A stretch of 64,000 nt of DNA from Sphingomonadales bacterium 32-65-25. GTDB lineage: Bacteria; Pseudomonadota; Alphaproteobacteria; Sphingomonadales; Sphingomonadaceae. The stretch spans positions 641,486 through 705,485 of the forward strand of contig NCEU01000001.1 in NCBI GenBank assembly GCA_002280855.1, written 5' to 3'. The notes beneath the pieces were generated by a model. That model made no database searches, was not told the DNA's origin, and saw only the letters and a program-made list of their open reading frames with translations. The translations under genes were made by a program, and so were the position numbers. Within the stretch, counting starts at the first letter, position 1. Every line of letters starts with the position of its first letter. Shown one piece after another: positions 9,701-17,999 of the stretch.

Positions 9701-9950
9701 CGATACGGGCGGCCCGGCCGATCTGAACAACGACGGACGCATCGTGCTGGATGAATGGCTGCGCTATGCGGTGGCGCGGCTGCCATCGCTCACGGAGGAC
9801 GTGCGGCGCGGCGGCGGCGTGATGGCGGCGCGCGGCGTGCGGCTGGTGATTCGCACACCCACGGCCCAACCCAGGATTCAGGAACCCAGCCTGTTCGATT
9901 TCAACAATGCGCCATCGCCGGTGGTGCTGCGCGGGAGAGCGTTGCCATGA
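6744..9950 (+). CDS. Exported WD40-propeller caspase-like protease (C14 family), copy 2
   Basis: A 1068-residue paralogue of the preceding gene, matching it end to end, so the pair arose by tandem duplication. Signal peptide MMTMLRFVLLALLALASPVTAQ; Shine-Dalgarno GCGGAGG before the ATG. WD40-like region ~35-510 (ATWSPDGRFVF, ELLLWDVTTG, FSPDGSRVWLA), Ig-like segment, then a caspase domain from ~760 (RAWVLTIGVDDY). Catalytic His869 (SFSGHGF) and Cys924 (IIDACHSG) are intact, so both copies should be active. An EF-hand-like loop DLNNDGRIVLDE sits at 993-1004. Compared with copy 1 it has an insert before the catalytic His (GRPARQVTRADVLG). The start overlaps copy 1 by 4 bp, and its stop overlaps the third caspase gene by 4 bp. 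Confidence 0.88.
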   Translation: MMTMLRFVLLALLALASPVTAQTAAPANVTPKIVVQAMAGGGFDVATWSPDGRFVFTASGILRELLLWDVTTGVIIDRVRLPSASGGMTEFMTLDSMTLLPDARTLRIDGAVLDPKSADRRGGRAFEVNVRARQARIVAPRPLPPLPPGQTWLSALNRRAAALMAAHAGGTAMAMAEAVRILPALPRSPNGQWEMVRAGKAFALRDAAGRTRTMRGAAQGLGGINTADLSPDDRRLAFLSLESKRLPGGVASSTVEMVDITQGRFFPPLLLAGDYQAVRWISPGRFFVLPLDDGVPPAAGAGALAPAVLFDADAGREVARVPSRCFMTTLPDGGLIGAGLANCQSNAGNDRQLLRLVNGQWQPLPGSLVPPGGQVRLLAVSPRGDRVAAVIRAQGGGLTVISANARTGAIGASFELNTNAGLARLGFSPDGSRVWLAANGTMLEWDPSAPPRADGLPTTRQLPVRSIMPTSIAARGTRLLVGGAFEERIDVIDLATGAALPSAEVPGATSIGYMRSRPVIWAATTTDGLKLFNSRTGRLLMNIALLPNQRYVAVAGDGRYDTNLGPDSDSFRWLISDEPFKSLAPQTLMRDYYEPKLVTKLMECTAASSCARVLKPVPPVAGLNRLLPDVRITDIKPADTPGQVVVRVEARETRDAQSGRRSGLFNVKLLLNNRQIDQQPPHFQQQPSPTLAQWRELNQMEGVNAAGVWTSEFQVSVPTHHDGKPMEFAAYAFNSDRVKSDTARLRWAPPATSTPKRPRRAWVLTIGVDDYVEPRLKLNFAVADARVIAERLAAIPGYEMRHINLTSAPAADGRPARQVTRADVLGVLSFLAGFPPEMNQMIRLEDVHKVRNLAETSPDDIVIISFSGHGFATASGQFALLPSTARWPATAAAPETRSVITAEDLTIQLGFMKAAEIAFIIDACHSGAAVNTPDFKPGPMGDASLGQLSYDKGLRILAATQADDVALENAALKQGFLTAALGEGLSDTGGPADLNNDGRIVLDEWLRYAVARLPSLTEDVRRGGGVMAARGVRLVIRTPTAQPRIQEPSLFDFNNAPSPVVLRGRALP

Positions 9951-11845
9951 GGAAACTGTTGTTGGCCAGCGCCTTGCTGCTCGGCAGCGCCGCGCAGGCC
10001 GAGGTGCGCGCCGTTTTCGTGGGCATCGACAACTATGCCTATGGCGCCGTGCAGCCGCCTGCCTTGCGCTTTGCCGATCTGTCGGGCGCGGTGGGCGACA
10101 CGCGCCGGATCAGGGACGCACTGGCGCGCAGCCATAGGCTGGCCGTGGGCACCATGCCGGAAGGCGAAACCTGCCAGACCCAGGGCCCGGCCGCGCTGAC
10201 GCTGATCAACGCGTGCGCCACCAAGGCCGCCATCCTGGCCGCGTGGCAGCAGCAGCTTGATGCCAGCAAGGCGGGGGATACGCTGCTGCTGTATTTTGCC
10301 GGGCACGGTTCGCGCTTCATCAATGAGGATGGCAGCCAGGCCAGCGGCTTCAACAGCACGTTGATGCCCCATGATGCGCGGCGGCCGCAGGCGACGGCGG
10401 TGACCGATATCCTCGATGCAGAAACGCGGAATTTCATCAATCAGGCGACATCGCGGGGTGTGAACGTGGTCACCTGGTTCGACAGTTGCAACAGCGGCAC
10501 CGCCAGCCGCGATGGCAACAGCGCCAGCCGTTCCGCGCCGCCGCTGCCCGTTGCCTCCCCCGTGGAAAAGGCCAAAGATCCAAGCGTGTATGGCAATCTG
10601 GGCGCCTATCGCGTGCACATGGGCGGCGCCGCCGATGGCCAGGATGCCACCGAAGTCGGCCAGGTGGGCGCGCGCGCCGGCCGCTTCACCACGGCATTGG
10701 CCAAGGCCCTGACCGACACCCCGAATGCCAGCTTTGCCGATCTCGCCACGCGGGTTGTGGGCGAGGTGACGCGCGATTCCGGCGGCCGCCAGGTGCCGCA
10801 TGCCGAAGGCGCCTTGCGCGCCACGCTGGGCGGGCCGGAAGTGAAGGCGGCGACCTTTGATGTGGTGGTGGATGGCAGCAGATTGGTGATGGCCGGCGGC
10901 CGATTGACCGGGGTGACGAAGGGATCGCGGTTTGCGCTGTTCACCACGACGGGCGAAGCGCTGGGCGGGGGCAACGGCCTGAAGGCGCGGGTGGTGCAGG
11001 TTGGCCTTGGCGATGCGGTGCTGGCGCCAGAAGCCCCGCTGCCGCCGGGTTGGCCGGCTGTGCTGGTGGCGCGCGAGATCAGCCATGTGTTCGACGGGCC
11101 GAAACTGCCGCTGGCGGTTGCTGATCCGGCGGCGTTGGCGGTGGTGAAACGACTGGACTTTGTCGCCGTTGATCCCGGCGGGCGCTTCCGGCTGCAACCG
11201 GTGGGCGGCGGCCTGCAGCTTTCGGGCCCAACGGGGATTCTGGCGCCGCTGCCGCCAGCCGGCGATCCGATGTTCGGCGTCAGGCTGGCATCGGCGTTGG
11301 AAAAAGTGGCGCGATACGAACAGTGGCAAGCCCAGATCAGCCCACGCCCCGGCGTGATCCTGTGCGTCCGCAGCGAAGCCGACGCCGCTGGCGACACCGA
11401 TGCCGCCTGGTGCAAGCGCAACCCGCCGACGGCGCTGGAACTGGCGACGACCAGCCAGATCAAGGTTTCGGTGGTCAACACCAGCCCGGCGCCGCGCCAT
11501 ATCTATGTGCTGGCGATTGGGGACAAATACAGCGTGACGCTGGTGTTGCCCGGATTTGGCGCCCGCGAAAAGGCGATCCCGCAAGGTGGGACCAATGCCA
11601 TACCGGACGAACAATCACTGACGCCGGACGGACCGGGCAAATTGCGCTTTGTGGCGGTTTCCAGCGACCGTCCATTGAATGCCAGCGCGCTGGAACAGAC
11701 GGATACCGACCAGATCGACAGCCATGCCTGCCTCAGCGCGGTGGCCGGTGCCTTTTGCCGCGGCGCTGATCAGGCCCGCAGCGGTGGCGGGAGCCAGATT
11801 GGTGAATGGTCGATCGCAGTGGTTGACGCACAGGTGAAACCATGA
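9947..11845 (+). CDS. Exported caspase-like protease without propeller
   Basis: A 632-residue protein with signal peptide MRKLLLASALLLGSAAQA. The caspase fold begins immediately (VRAVFVGIDNYAYG, residues ~20-33), with the dyad at His120 (LYFAGHGS) and Cys181 (TWFDSCNSG). The domain is N-terminal here, unlike in the two upstream caspases. A Pro/Ser-rich loop follows the Cys, where caspases are often processed. Residues ~300-620 are beta-rich and unassigned; a region near 505-590 (VSVVNTSPAPRHIYVLA) resembles DUF4384-type domains found beside bacterial caspases. ATGA overlaps on both sides place it third in the protease operon. It could be an initiator or partner of the WD40-caspases; that is inference. 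Confidence 0.85.
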   Translation: MRKLLLASALLLGSAAQAEVRAVFVGIDNYAYGAVQPPALRFADLSGAVGDTRRIRDALARSHRLAVGTMPEGETCQTQGPAALTLINACATKAAILAAWQQQLDASKAGDTLLLYFAGHGSRFINEDGSQASGFNSTLMPHDARRPQATAVTDILDAETRNFINQATSRGVNVVTWFDSCNSGTASRDGNSASRSAPPLPVASPVEKAKDPSVYGNLGAYRVHMGGAADGQDATEVGQVGARAGRFTTALAKALTDTPNASFADLATRVVGEVTRDSGGRQVPHAEGALRATLGGPEVKAATFDVVVDGSRLVMAGGRLTGVTKGSRFALFTTTGEALGGGNGLKARVVQVGLGDAVLAPEAPLPPGWPAVLVAREISHVFDGPKLPLAVADPAALAVVKRLDFVAVDPGGRFRLQPVGGGLQLSGPTGILAPLPPAGDPMFGVRLASALEKVARYEQWQAQISPRPGVILCVRSEADAAGDTDAAWCKRNPPTALELATTSQIKVSVVNTSPAPRHIYVLAIGDKYSVTLVLPGFGAREKAIPQGGTNAIPDEQSLTPDGPGKLRFVAVSSDRPLNASALEQTDTDQIDSHACLSAVAGAFCRGADQARSGGGSQIGEWSIAVVDAQVKP

Positions 11846-12912
11846 GGAACATTCTGCTGCTGCTGGGGGCCGTCCTGCTGATCGCCGCTCAACCTGCACC
11901 GGAACCCGCGCCAAACCCTGGAACGGCCGCCGAAACGCCGCCCGCGCCTGAAGACGAAGGCTCCCGCGTTGTGCGCGGCACGCCGGCGCCGCCGGGCAGT
12001 TCGCCGTGGCAGATCCAGGTCTATTTCAAGGTGCCGATGACCAAAAAGGAAATCGCGGCCGCCATCCGCAGCGCCGCCAGCGAGCCTGAACGGCAAGCCC
12101 TGCGCACGATGGAAGGTTGGGAACGCGATCATCTGTGCGGCGGCGCCCTGATCAACAAGGAATGGGCTCTGAGCGCCGCCCACTGTTTCGTTGCCGAGAA
12201 GGAGGTGCTGGTGAAACTGCCCAACCTGGGGGTGCGGTTGGGCAATATTGATCTGAAAGCGGCCACGCCCAAGCGCATCGATCGCATCATCGTGCACGGC
12301 GATTATCGGCGTTTTGGCCACAAGCAGCACGATATCGCGCTGCTGCACCTGGTGGATGACGCTGACACAAAGCCAGAGATCGCCGCCGCTGCCACCCCCG
12401 TCCGCCTGATCGGCGAACGCATGCGCGCGCTTGAGGCCGGCGATGATCTCAAGGTGACCGGCTGGGGCCATGTGTCTGAACGCAAGGCCGGCCAGACCCG
12501 TTCGGTGAGCGGCGACGCGATGCGATCATCGCAGGTGCTGCTGGAAGGCCAGCTGGAACTGCTGGATCAAGCCGAATGTGCGAAGGTGCCGGACTATCAG
12601 AAGACGCTCAATGCCGGCGTGCTCTGCGTGGGTGCCCGCACCAGCGCCCAACAGGACAGCTGCCAGGGCGATAGCGGTGGGCCGCTCACACGACAGCGCA
12701 TCTTGGTCGGGCTGGTTTCCACCGGTGTTGGCTGCGGCCGCAAGGGCGTGCCGGCGCTCTATACCAATGTCGCGCACTATGCCGAATGGATCACGGCCGT
12801 GCAGCAGCAGGTGAAGACCAGCGGCGTCACGCGCTGCGTGGTGGCACAATCCGGCCCGCGCAAACTGGCCTGCTCGGCGAAACTCAATCCGCCCCGAACA
12901 AATCGCGGGTGA
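11842..12912 (+). CDS. Exported trypsin-like serine protease (S1 family)
   Basis: A 356-residue chymotrypsin-fold protease, last in the caspase operon. A signal peptide ([17 protein letters not shown]) is followed by a ~30-residue Pro/Ala/Glu-rich propeptide and a zymogen-type junction [12 protein letters not shown]. The triad is complete: His114 (SAAHC), Asp164 (HDIALL), Ser278 (GDSGGP). Asp272, six residues before the Ser, is the trypsin S1-pocket Asp, so cleavage after Arg/Lys is predicted. Cysteines around the His and Ser suggest disulfides and therefore a periplasmic or secreted location. The gene starts inside the stop of the caspase gene (ATGA) and its last 29 bp overlap the convergent ugd gene. 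Confidence 0.9.
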   Translation: MRNILLLLGAVLLIAAQPAPEPAPNPGTAAETPPAPEDEGSRVVRGTPAPPGSSPWQIQVYFKVPMTKKEIAAAIRSAASEPERQALRTMEGWERDHLCGGALINKEWALSAAHCFVAEKEVLVKLPNLGVRLGNIDLKAATPKRIDRIIVHGDYRRFGHKQHDIALLHLVDDADTKPEIAAAATPVRLIGERMRALEAGDDLKVTGWGHVSERKAGQTRSVSGDAMRSSQVLLEGQLELLDQAECAKVPDYQKTLNAGVLCVGARTSAQQDSCQGDSGGPLTRQRILVGLVSTGVGCGRKGVPALYTNVAHYAEWITAVQQQVKTSGVTRCVVAQSGPRKLACSAKLNPPRTNRG

Positions 12913-14050
12913 ACAATTTGCTTTCCACGTCAGCCAGGTCGTCGCTCATCCGGTTGGCCAGGATCACGTCGGCCTCCGCCTTGAAGGCATCAAGATCGCG
13001 CACCACGCGTGATCCGAAGAACTGATCGTCGGCCAGCGCCGGTTCGTAAAGGATGACCGGGATGCCGCGCGCCTTGATGCGCTTCATGATGCCCTGGATC
13101 GAGGATTGGCGGAAATTGTCGCTGTTGGCCTTCATCACCAGCCGATAAACGCCCACCGTGCGCGGTTTGCGATCGAAGATGCGCTGCGCCAGGAAATCCT
13201 TGCGGGTGCGGTTGGCATCCACGATGGCAGCAATCAGATTCTGCGGCACCGCGCCATAATTGGCCAGCAACTGCTTGGTATCCTTGGGCAGGCAATAGCC
13301 GCCATAACCGAACGACGGATTGTTGTAATGCAGCCCGATGCGGGGATCGAGGCCGATGCCTTCGATGATCTGGCGCGTGTCCATGCCGGCGGCCATGGCA
13401 TAGCTGTCCAGTTCGTTGAAGAAGGCGACGCGCATGGCGAGATAGGTGTTGGCAAACAGCTTGATGGCTTCGGCTTCGGCCGGATCGGTGAGCAGCACCG
13501 CCACGTCCTTCTTGGCCGCGCCTTCCAGCATCAGATCGGCAAACTGCCGCCCGCGCGGGCCGGTATCACCCACGATGATCCGCGACGGGAACAGATTGTC
13601 GTTCAGCGCCCGGCCTTCACGCAGGAATTCCGGCGAGAAAAACACATTGTCGCTGGCAAGGTCTCGGCGCAGCCGGGTGATGAAACCCACCGGAATCGTC
13701 GATTTCACCACCACCGACGCCGCGGGATTGGCCGCCAGCACGGCGCGCGCCACATTTTCCACCGACGACGTGTCGAAATGATTGGTGTGGGGATCATAAT
13801 CGGTTGGGGTCGCAATCACCACCAGTTCGGCATCGCGGGCGGCGGCAGCCAGATCGGTCGTCGCCGTCAGCTGCAGCGGCTTGTGGGCAAGGAAATCCTC
13901 CAGCTCGGCATCCACGATCGGGCTTTGGCGGTTGTTGACCAGATCCACACGCGCCGCGCTCACGTCCACCGCCGTCACGTCGTGGTTCTGCGCCAGCAGC
14001 ACGGCGTTCGACAAGCCGACATAGCCCAGACCGACAACGGCAATCTTCAT
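12884..14050 (-). CDS. ugd: UDP-glucose/GDP-mannose 6-dehydrogenase family protein
   Basis: A 388-residue nucleotide-sugar dehydrogenase, close to the usual ~390. N-terminal NAD-binding Rossmann fold ([19 protein letters not shown], GxGxxG), central [10 protein letters not shown] and [11 protein letters not shown] motifs, and the catalytic cysteine in [14 protein letters not shown]. It oxidises UDP-glucose (or a related NDP-sugar) twice to the uronic acid for exopolysaccharide or glycan synthesis. It lies convergent to the protease operon with a 29-bp overlap of the two 3' ends, and no glycan genes are next to it. Substrate choice between UDP-glucose and GDP-mannose cannot be settled from the motifs; UDP-glucose is more common at this length. 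Confidence 0.88.
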   Translation of the reverse strand: MKIAVVGLGYVGLSNAVLLAQNHDVTAVDVSAARVDLVNNRQSPIVDAELEDFLAHKPLQLTATTDLAAAARDAELVVIATPTDYDPHTNHFDTSSVENVARAVLAANPAASVVVKSTIPVGFITRLRRDLASDNVFFSPEFLREGRALNDNLFPSRIIVGDTGPRGRQFADLMLEGAAKKDVAVLLTDPAEAEAIKLFANTYLAMRVAFFNELDSYAMAAGMDTRQIIEGIGLDPRIGLHYNNPSFGYGGYCLPKDTKQLLANYGAVPQNLIAAIVDANRTRKDFLAQRIFDRKPRTVGVYRLVMKANSDNFRQSSIQGIMKRIKARGIPVILYEPALADDQFFGSRVVRDLDAFKAEADVILANRMSDDLADVESKLFTRDLFGAD

Positions 14051-14128
14051 GATCTACTCCACTGCACCGGCAGTAATACGCCGTCTATCTGGCGTGTTGC
14101 GCGCGGCCTTGCAATGGCGGTTCGCGTC

Positions 14129-14671
14129 TCAGTCGTCGCCGGGCGGCTGGTGCAACCAAGCGGCATGTTTGGGCGCCTGCTTTGTTTCGCGCCATTCGGC
14201 CAGCATCGCTGGGGCAACTGCCTTCAGTTCGGCATATTGTTCCGCGGTACCGATGTTGCAGGCCAGTTCAAGGCGATGCCCGTTCGGATCGAAGAAATAG
14301 ATCGATTTGAAGATGCCGTGCCAGGTTGGCCCCAGAACATCGATGCCCTGCCCTTCCAGATGCGCCTTGGCGCTGAGCAGTTCGGCCTCATTCTCCACTT
14401 CGAATGCGATGTGCTGCACCCAGGCCGGCGTGTTGGGGTCCTTGCCCATCTCCGGCTGGTTCGGCAGCTCGAAAAACGCCAGCACATTGCCACCGCCGCA
14501 ATCGAGGAAGACATGCATATAGGGGTCATACGCCCCGGTGGACGGCACATGGTCCTCGGCAAAGGCCGTGGTGTAAGTCATGCCCAGCGTCTTTTCATAC
14601 CAGGCCACGGTTTCGGCCGCATCGCGGCAGCGATAGGCGACATGGTGGATGCGCTTGAGGTTCGGTGTCAT
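14129..14671 (-). CDS. VOC (glyoxalase/dioxygenase superfamily) protein
   Basis: A 180-residue protein made of two beta-alpha-beta-beta-beta modules. Candidate metal ligands sit at the expected places: His in RIHHVAYRC, Glu in VLAFFELP, His in WVQHIAFEV and Glu in HRLELACN. The PNGHRLELA motif is typical of glyoxalase and extradiol-dioxygenase relatives. It starts inside the stop codon of hpd (ATGA), so the two are co-translated. A role beside 4-hydroxyphenylpyruvate dioxygenase, itself a VOC-fold enzyme, suggests aromatic amino acid breakdown. The exact reaction is not determinable from sequence alone. Confidence 0.8.
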   Translation of the reverse strand: MTPNLKRIHHVAYRCRDAAETVAWYEKTLGMTYTTAFAEDHVPSTGAYDPYMHVFLDCGGGNVLAFFELPNQPEMGKDPNTPAWVQHIAFEVENEAELLSAKAHLEGQGIDVLGPTWHGIFKSIYFFDPNGHRLELACNIGTAEQYAELKAVAPAMLAEWRETKQAPKHAAWLHQPPGDD

Positions 14672-15753
14672 TCCGCCGGCTCCTCGACTTGCAAAACGCC
14701 CCGCCGCACCTGGTCGCGCTCCATGCTCTCAAACAGCGCCTTGAAATTGCCTTCGCCAAAGCCTTCGTCACCCTTGCGCTGGATGAATTCGAAGAACACC
14801 GGGCCGACCATCGTTTCGGAGAAGATCTGGAGCAGCAGGCGATTGGAACCATCCGTCGTGCCATCCAGCAGGATGCCTCGCTGCTGCAATTCCGCCACCG
14901 GCTCGCCATGGCCGGGCAGGCGCTCGGCCAGCATCTCGTAATAGGTGGCAGGCGGCGGCGTCATGAACGGTGTGCCGATGGCTTTCAGCCGATCCCACAC
15001 GCCAAGCAGATCATCACAGGCAAAGGCGATATGCTGGATGCCCTCGCCGTTGTAGGCGCGCAAAAACTCCTCGATCTGGCCGCCGCCGCCCCTGCCCTCT
15101 TCATTCAGGGGAATGCGGATCTTGCCATCGGGCGCGGTCATCGCCTTGCTGGTCAGCCCGGTATATTCGCCCTTGATGTCGAACCAGCGGATCTCGCGGA
15201 AGCCGGCGATCCGTTCATAAAACGCCGCCCAGTGCGCCATGCGCCCACCATAAACATTGTGGGTGAGGTGATCGATGACCTGCAGCCCAGCGCCCACCGG
15301 GTTGCGCTCCACGCCGTCTTCATACACGAAATCAATGTCATAGATGCTCAGATCATCGCCGTACCGGTCGATCAGATAGATGATCGAACCGCCGATGCCG
15401 CGGAATCCCGGCAGGCGCAGTTCCATCGGGCCGGTGCGCGATTCCACCGGCTCGGCGCCGCGCTCCAGGGCCTCGGCATAGGCTTTCGCCGCGTCTTTCA
15501 CCCGCCAACCCATGCCGCAGGCCGATGCGCCATGTTCGGCGGCGAAATACCAGGCCGGGCTGTGTTTCTCGTAATTGGCGATCAGGTTGATGCCGCCCTG
15601 CCGCCACAGTTGCACATCCTTGGAACGGTGGTGGGCGACCTGGGTGAAGCCCATCGCGGCAAACACCGGTTCCAGCACGCCCTTGGTGGGTGCGCAGAAT
15701 TCGATGAATTCAAAGCCATCAAGGCCCAGCGGATTGTCTTGATTGTAGGCCAT
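14668..15753 (-). CDS. hpd: 4-hydroxyphenylpyruvate dioxygenase
   Basis: A 361-residue enzyme, the normal bacterial size. It converts 4-hydroxyphenylpyruvate to homogentisate with Fe(II) and O2, the committed step of tyrosine degradation. The family signature [11 protein letters not shown] is near the N-terminus, and the 2-His-1-Glu iron site is visible: His in VIDHLTHNV, His in GIQHIAFAC, Glu in [18 protein letters not shown]. The C-terminal Gly-rich helix gate ([12 protein letters not shown]) is complete. First gene of a two-gene operon with the VOC protein. An FAH-family gene lies 7 kb away; homogentisate dioxygenase and maleylacetoacetate isomerase are not in the window. Confidence 0.95.
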   Translation of the reverse strand: MAYNQDNPLGLDGFEFIEFCAPTKGVLEPVFAAMGFTQVAHHRSKDVQLWRQGGINLIANYEKHSPAWYFAAEHGASACGMGWRVKDAAKAYAEALERGAEPVESRTGPMELRLPGFRGIGGSIIYLIDRYGDDLSIYDIDFVYEDGVERNPVGAGLQVIDHLTHNVYGGRMAHWAAFYERIAGFREIRWFDIKGEYTGLTSKAMTAPDGKIRIPLNEEGRGGGGQIEEFLRAYNGEGIQHIAFACDDLLGVWDRLKAIGTPFMTPPPATYYEMLAERLPGHGEPVAELQQRGILLDGTTDGSNRLLLQIFSETMVGPVFFEFIQRKGDEGFGEGNFKALFESMERDQVRRGVLQVEEPAE

Positions 15754-15842
15754 GTCGGATGCTCCCGCACGAAGATGGCGTGATGATAGCGGATCTCGCC
15801 CTCATTGTCCGTGCAAGTTGCCGGGCCGGGGTGCCATTAATC

Positions 15843-15855
15843 GCACAGTCCGTGC
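15843..15855. promoter_or_regulatory. Small inverted repeat upstream of hpd
   Basis: GCAC-AGTCC-GTGC lies about 90 bp upstream of the hpd start, in the 136-bp gap between hpd and the next minus-strand gene. A short dyad there could be an operator for hpd. Four-base arms occur often by chance in GC-rich DNA, so this is weak. Confidence 0.2.
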
Positions 15856-15889
15856 TCGATAAGGCAAATTCACGCAATAGTCGTGCAGA

Positions 15890-17869
15890 TCACACCGGAA
15901 CGGTGAAATGCTTGCCGGCAAACACCGCCTGCCAGCTTTCGATTTCCGATACCACCACGTCGTCGGCGGCATGGGCCAGATCAGACAAGGCGCCATAATC
16001 CAGCGCATGATCGGGTGCGGCGCGCAGCAGGCAGGCGCGGCGGTGCACGCCGTCCAGCTTTTCAGCGGAAATCCGGCTGATCGCAGCAAAGCGATCGAAA
16101 TCACCGAAATAACGGATCCCCGCCACGGCGCCGCCCACGGTGGGGAACATCACGCCCAGGAAGGTGAACAGCTTGGCGGATTTTTCCGCCAGCACGGCCG
16201 GCACCACGCCCAGCCAGCCCCCAAGCCACATCAGCAGCCAGAAAGCCACGGCCACCACGGCGAGCTGAAAGGCGACGATCGACACCCGATCCAGCCGGTG
16301 ATGCACGGTGTCGAGCCGTTTTGCCTTGCTGCGGTGATAGTCGCGCTGGCCAGCCAGATGCGGAATCAGCAGGCCATCCAGCACGGCGCGCAGCCAGGCC
16401 TGGCCGATGGTGGCCGGCGGCAGGCCCACGTCGCGCAAGGCGTGACGTGCATGATATTCCGGCCAGCCGGCGCGATCGCCAAAGCCGCCTTTCGGCCAGC
16501 GCCCCGGCGGGCGCGACACGCCCAGCGCCAGCAGGAACGGCGCGTGGCGCAGATATTCCGCCGCGCGCCGGGTTTCGAACCAGTGATCATGCCAGTGATC
16601 ACGCTTGGCCATCGCTGTCGTCAGCACGATCGCGCCGAGCAGCAGAAATTCCGCCAGCGCAAACAGATGTTTCCATTCCGGCCCGGCCGTGGGCAGATAG
16701 GCCATGCCGGCCATGACCGCGAGGCCCGACATCATGAAATTGGCGACCATGCCGCCGCGATATTGATCGGAAAAGCGCGTCGAAATGCCATCGGCCCACG
16801 CAAAGCGTTGCAGCACCGCGCGGCCAATGGCGCGCGGCCAGGCCGGATCGGCCCCCGGCAAGGCGGTGAGCGCCTGCAGCACCGGGGCGCCGCTGCCACT
16901 GGCGATGGCTTCGGGGGTTTCGTGCACCATCTTCAGCGATCGCCACGGCCGGCCGCCGCCGCCAAACAGTGCTTCCACCCGGCGATAGGCATGAAACAGC
17001 GGGCTGCTGGTCGCCCGCCACGCCGAAGGGGCGAGCGCCAGCGGGGCTGCGCCTTCATCGGCCGGGTGCAGCGCCGCGGCAATCGCCGCCAGCAACTGGG
17101 CGTTACGGTCATCCGGATCGGGCGGCTGATCCACCGGCTGGTCCAGCGCTTCCAGATCGCACACCAGCCGCCAATGTTCGGGATGGCGGGCATCGATCAG
17201 CACCACGCTGGCGCCGGCAACCAGCGCGCTGGCCAGCGTGTGGCCGGTGCCGCCCACCGCATCGCGGCTGGCGCCATCCCACACCGCAATCATCAGATCG
17301 GATTGTTCGATCATCACTCGCCCGGCCAGCGCCACCCGGCGCGACGCGGCGCTGGCATAACGCTGGGCCGCCGCGACATCGGTGGGCGCATCCACCATCG
17401 CGAGATACAGCGCCGCAATGGCCGCATCGGCATCGGCCAGTTCGAACACGCGCGCCTGTGCCGCCAGCGCCGCGATGGCACCTGCCCGCGTGGCAGTTTC
17501 GGCGGCGCGGGCCGGTTTGCCGGCCAACAGCAGCCTTGCATCGGCCGGGCTGGCGGGATGGGCATTGATGGCTTGATTGAGCGCGCGGCCGAACGGCAGC
17601 GGCGCCACCAGTTCCCAGCCCCGGCTCAAGGCGCCATGGGCCGCCAGTTGATCGGTGCCATCGGCCAGCAGGCTGTGCAGCCGCACCCGCGCCGTGCCGG
17701 CGCCGGAGTCTGTTGCAGCGGCAATGGCGGTGAAGATCTGCTCCATCACCGCGGCGATGCGGTCTTCATGGGCAACGAAATCGCTGTTGTTGGCGCGGTG
17801 GCCCGTTACCCCCAACGACAGGATCGGCAGCGGCAGCGGCGGCACGACAAGGGGGGACGGTTCGGGCAT
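15890..17869 (-). CDS. SLOG-like nucleotide-sensing domain protein with four TM helices
   Basis: A 659-residue protein. The N-terminal ~270 residues look like a Rossmann-type SLOG/TIR-related fold: ILSLGVTGHRAN at the start, then SDLMIAVWDG, GGTGHTLASALVAG and SVVLIDARHPEHW. The second half has two hydrophobic hairpins (TM pairs around FMMSGLAVMAGMAYLP / LAEFLLLGAIVLTTAMA and VAFQLAVVAVAFWLLMWL / LFTFLGVMFPTVGGAVAG) with a cytoplasmic helical region between. The start at 17869 has AGGGGAA upstream; the frame stays open upstream to 18028 into the divergent gene. SLOG plus membrane effector is a known design in nucleotide-activated conflict systems (SLOG-SLATT, Thoeris ThsA). It is divergent from a TIR gene with 130 bp between starts. 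Domain calls are by motif only. Confidence 0.6.
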   Translation of the reverse strand: MPEPSPLVVPPLPLPILSLGVTGHRANNSDFVAHEDRIAAVMEQIFTAIAAATDSGAGTARVRLHSLLADGTDQLAAHGALSRGWELVAPLPFGRALNQAINAHPASPADARLLLAGKPARAAETATRAGAIAALAAQARVFELADADAAIAALYLAMVDAPTDVAAAQRYASAASRRVALAGRVMIEQSDLMIAVWDGASRDAVGGTGHTLASALVAGASVVLIDARHPEHWRLVCDLEALDQPVDQPPDPDDRNAQLLAAIAAALHPADEGAAPLALAPSAWRATSSPLFHAYRRVEALFGGGGRPWRSLKMVHETPEAIASGSGAPVLQALTALPGADPAWPRAIGRAVLQRFAWADGISTRFSDQYRGGMVANFMMSGLAVMAGMAYLPTAGPEWKHLFALAEFLLLGAIVLTTAMAKRDHWHDHWFETRRAAEYLRHAPFLLALGVSRPPGRWPKGGFGDRAGWPEYHARHALRDVGLPPATIGQAWLRAVLDGLLIPHLAGQRDYHRSKAKRLDTVHHRLDRVSIVAFQLAVVAVAFWLLMWLGGWLGVVPAVLAEKSAKLFTFLGVMFPTVGGAVAGIRYFGDFDRFAAISRISAEKLDGVHRRACLLRAAPDHALDYGALSDLAHAADDVVVSEIESWQAVFAGKHFTVPV

Positions 17870-17999
17870 CGCCGGCAAATTCCCCTGCTTCGCCGCCAAA
17901 GACAACCGGCAAAATGCGAACGCGACATTATTTGGCTTTCGCAATGCCGAAAAAATCCGGCAATAAGAACAGGCCATGGGGCGTAAAGGGTCGGAATAC

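Noticed and set aside
7710..9869. Long open frame (719 codons) on the minus strand antisense to the second WD40-caspase
   Set aside because: No motifs and His/Gln/Arg-rich; a shadow of the real gene's codon bias.
15908..17986. 692-codon plus-strand frame antisense to the SLOG-like gene
   Set aside because: Composition is typical of antisense GC-rich frames; the minus-strand gene has clear motifs and TM segments.
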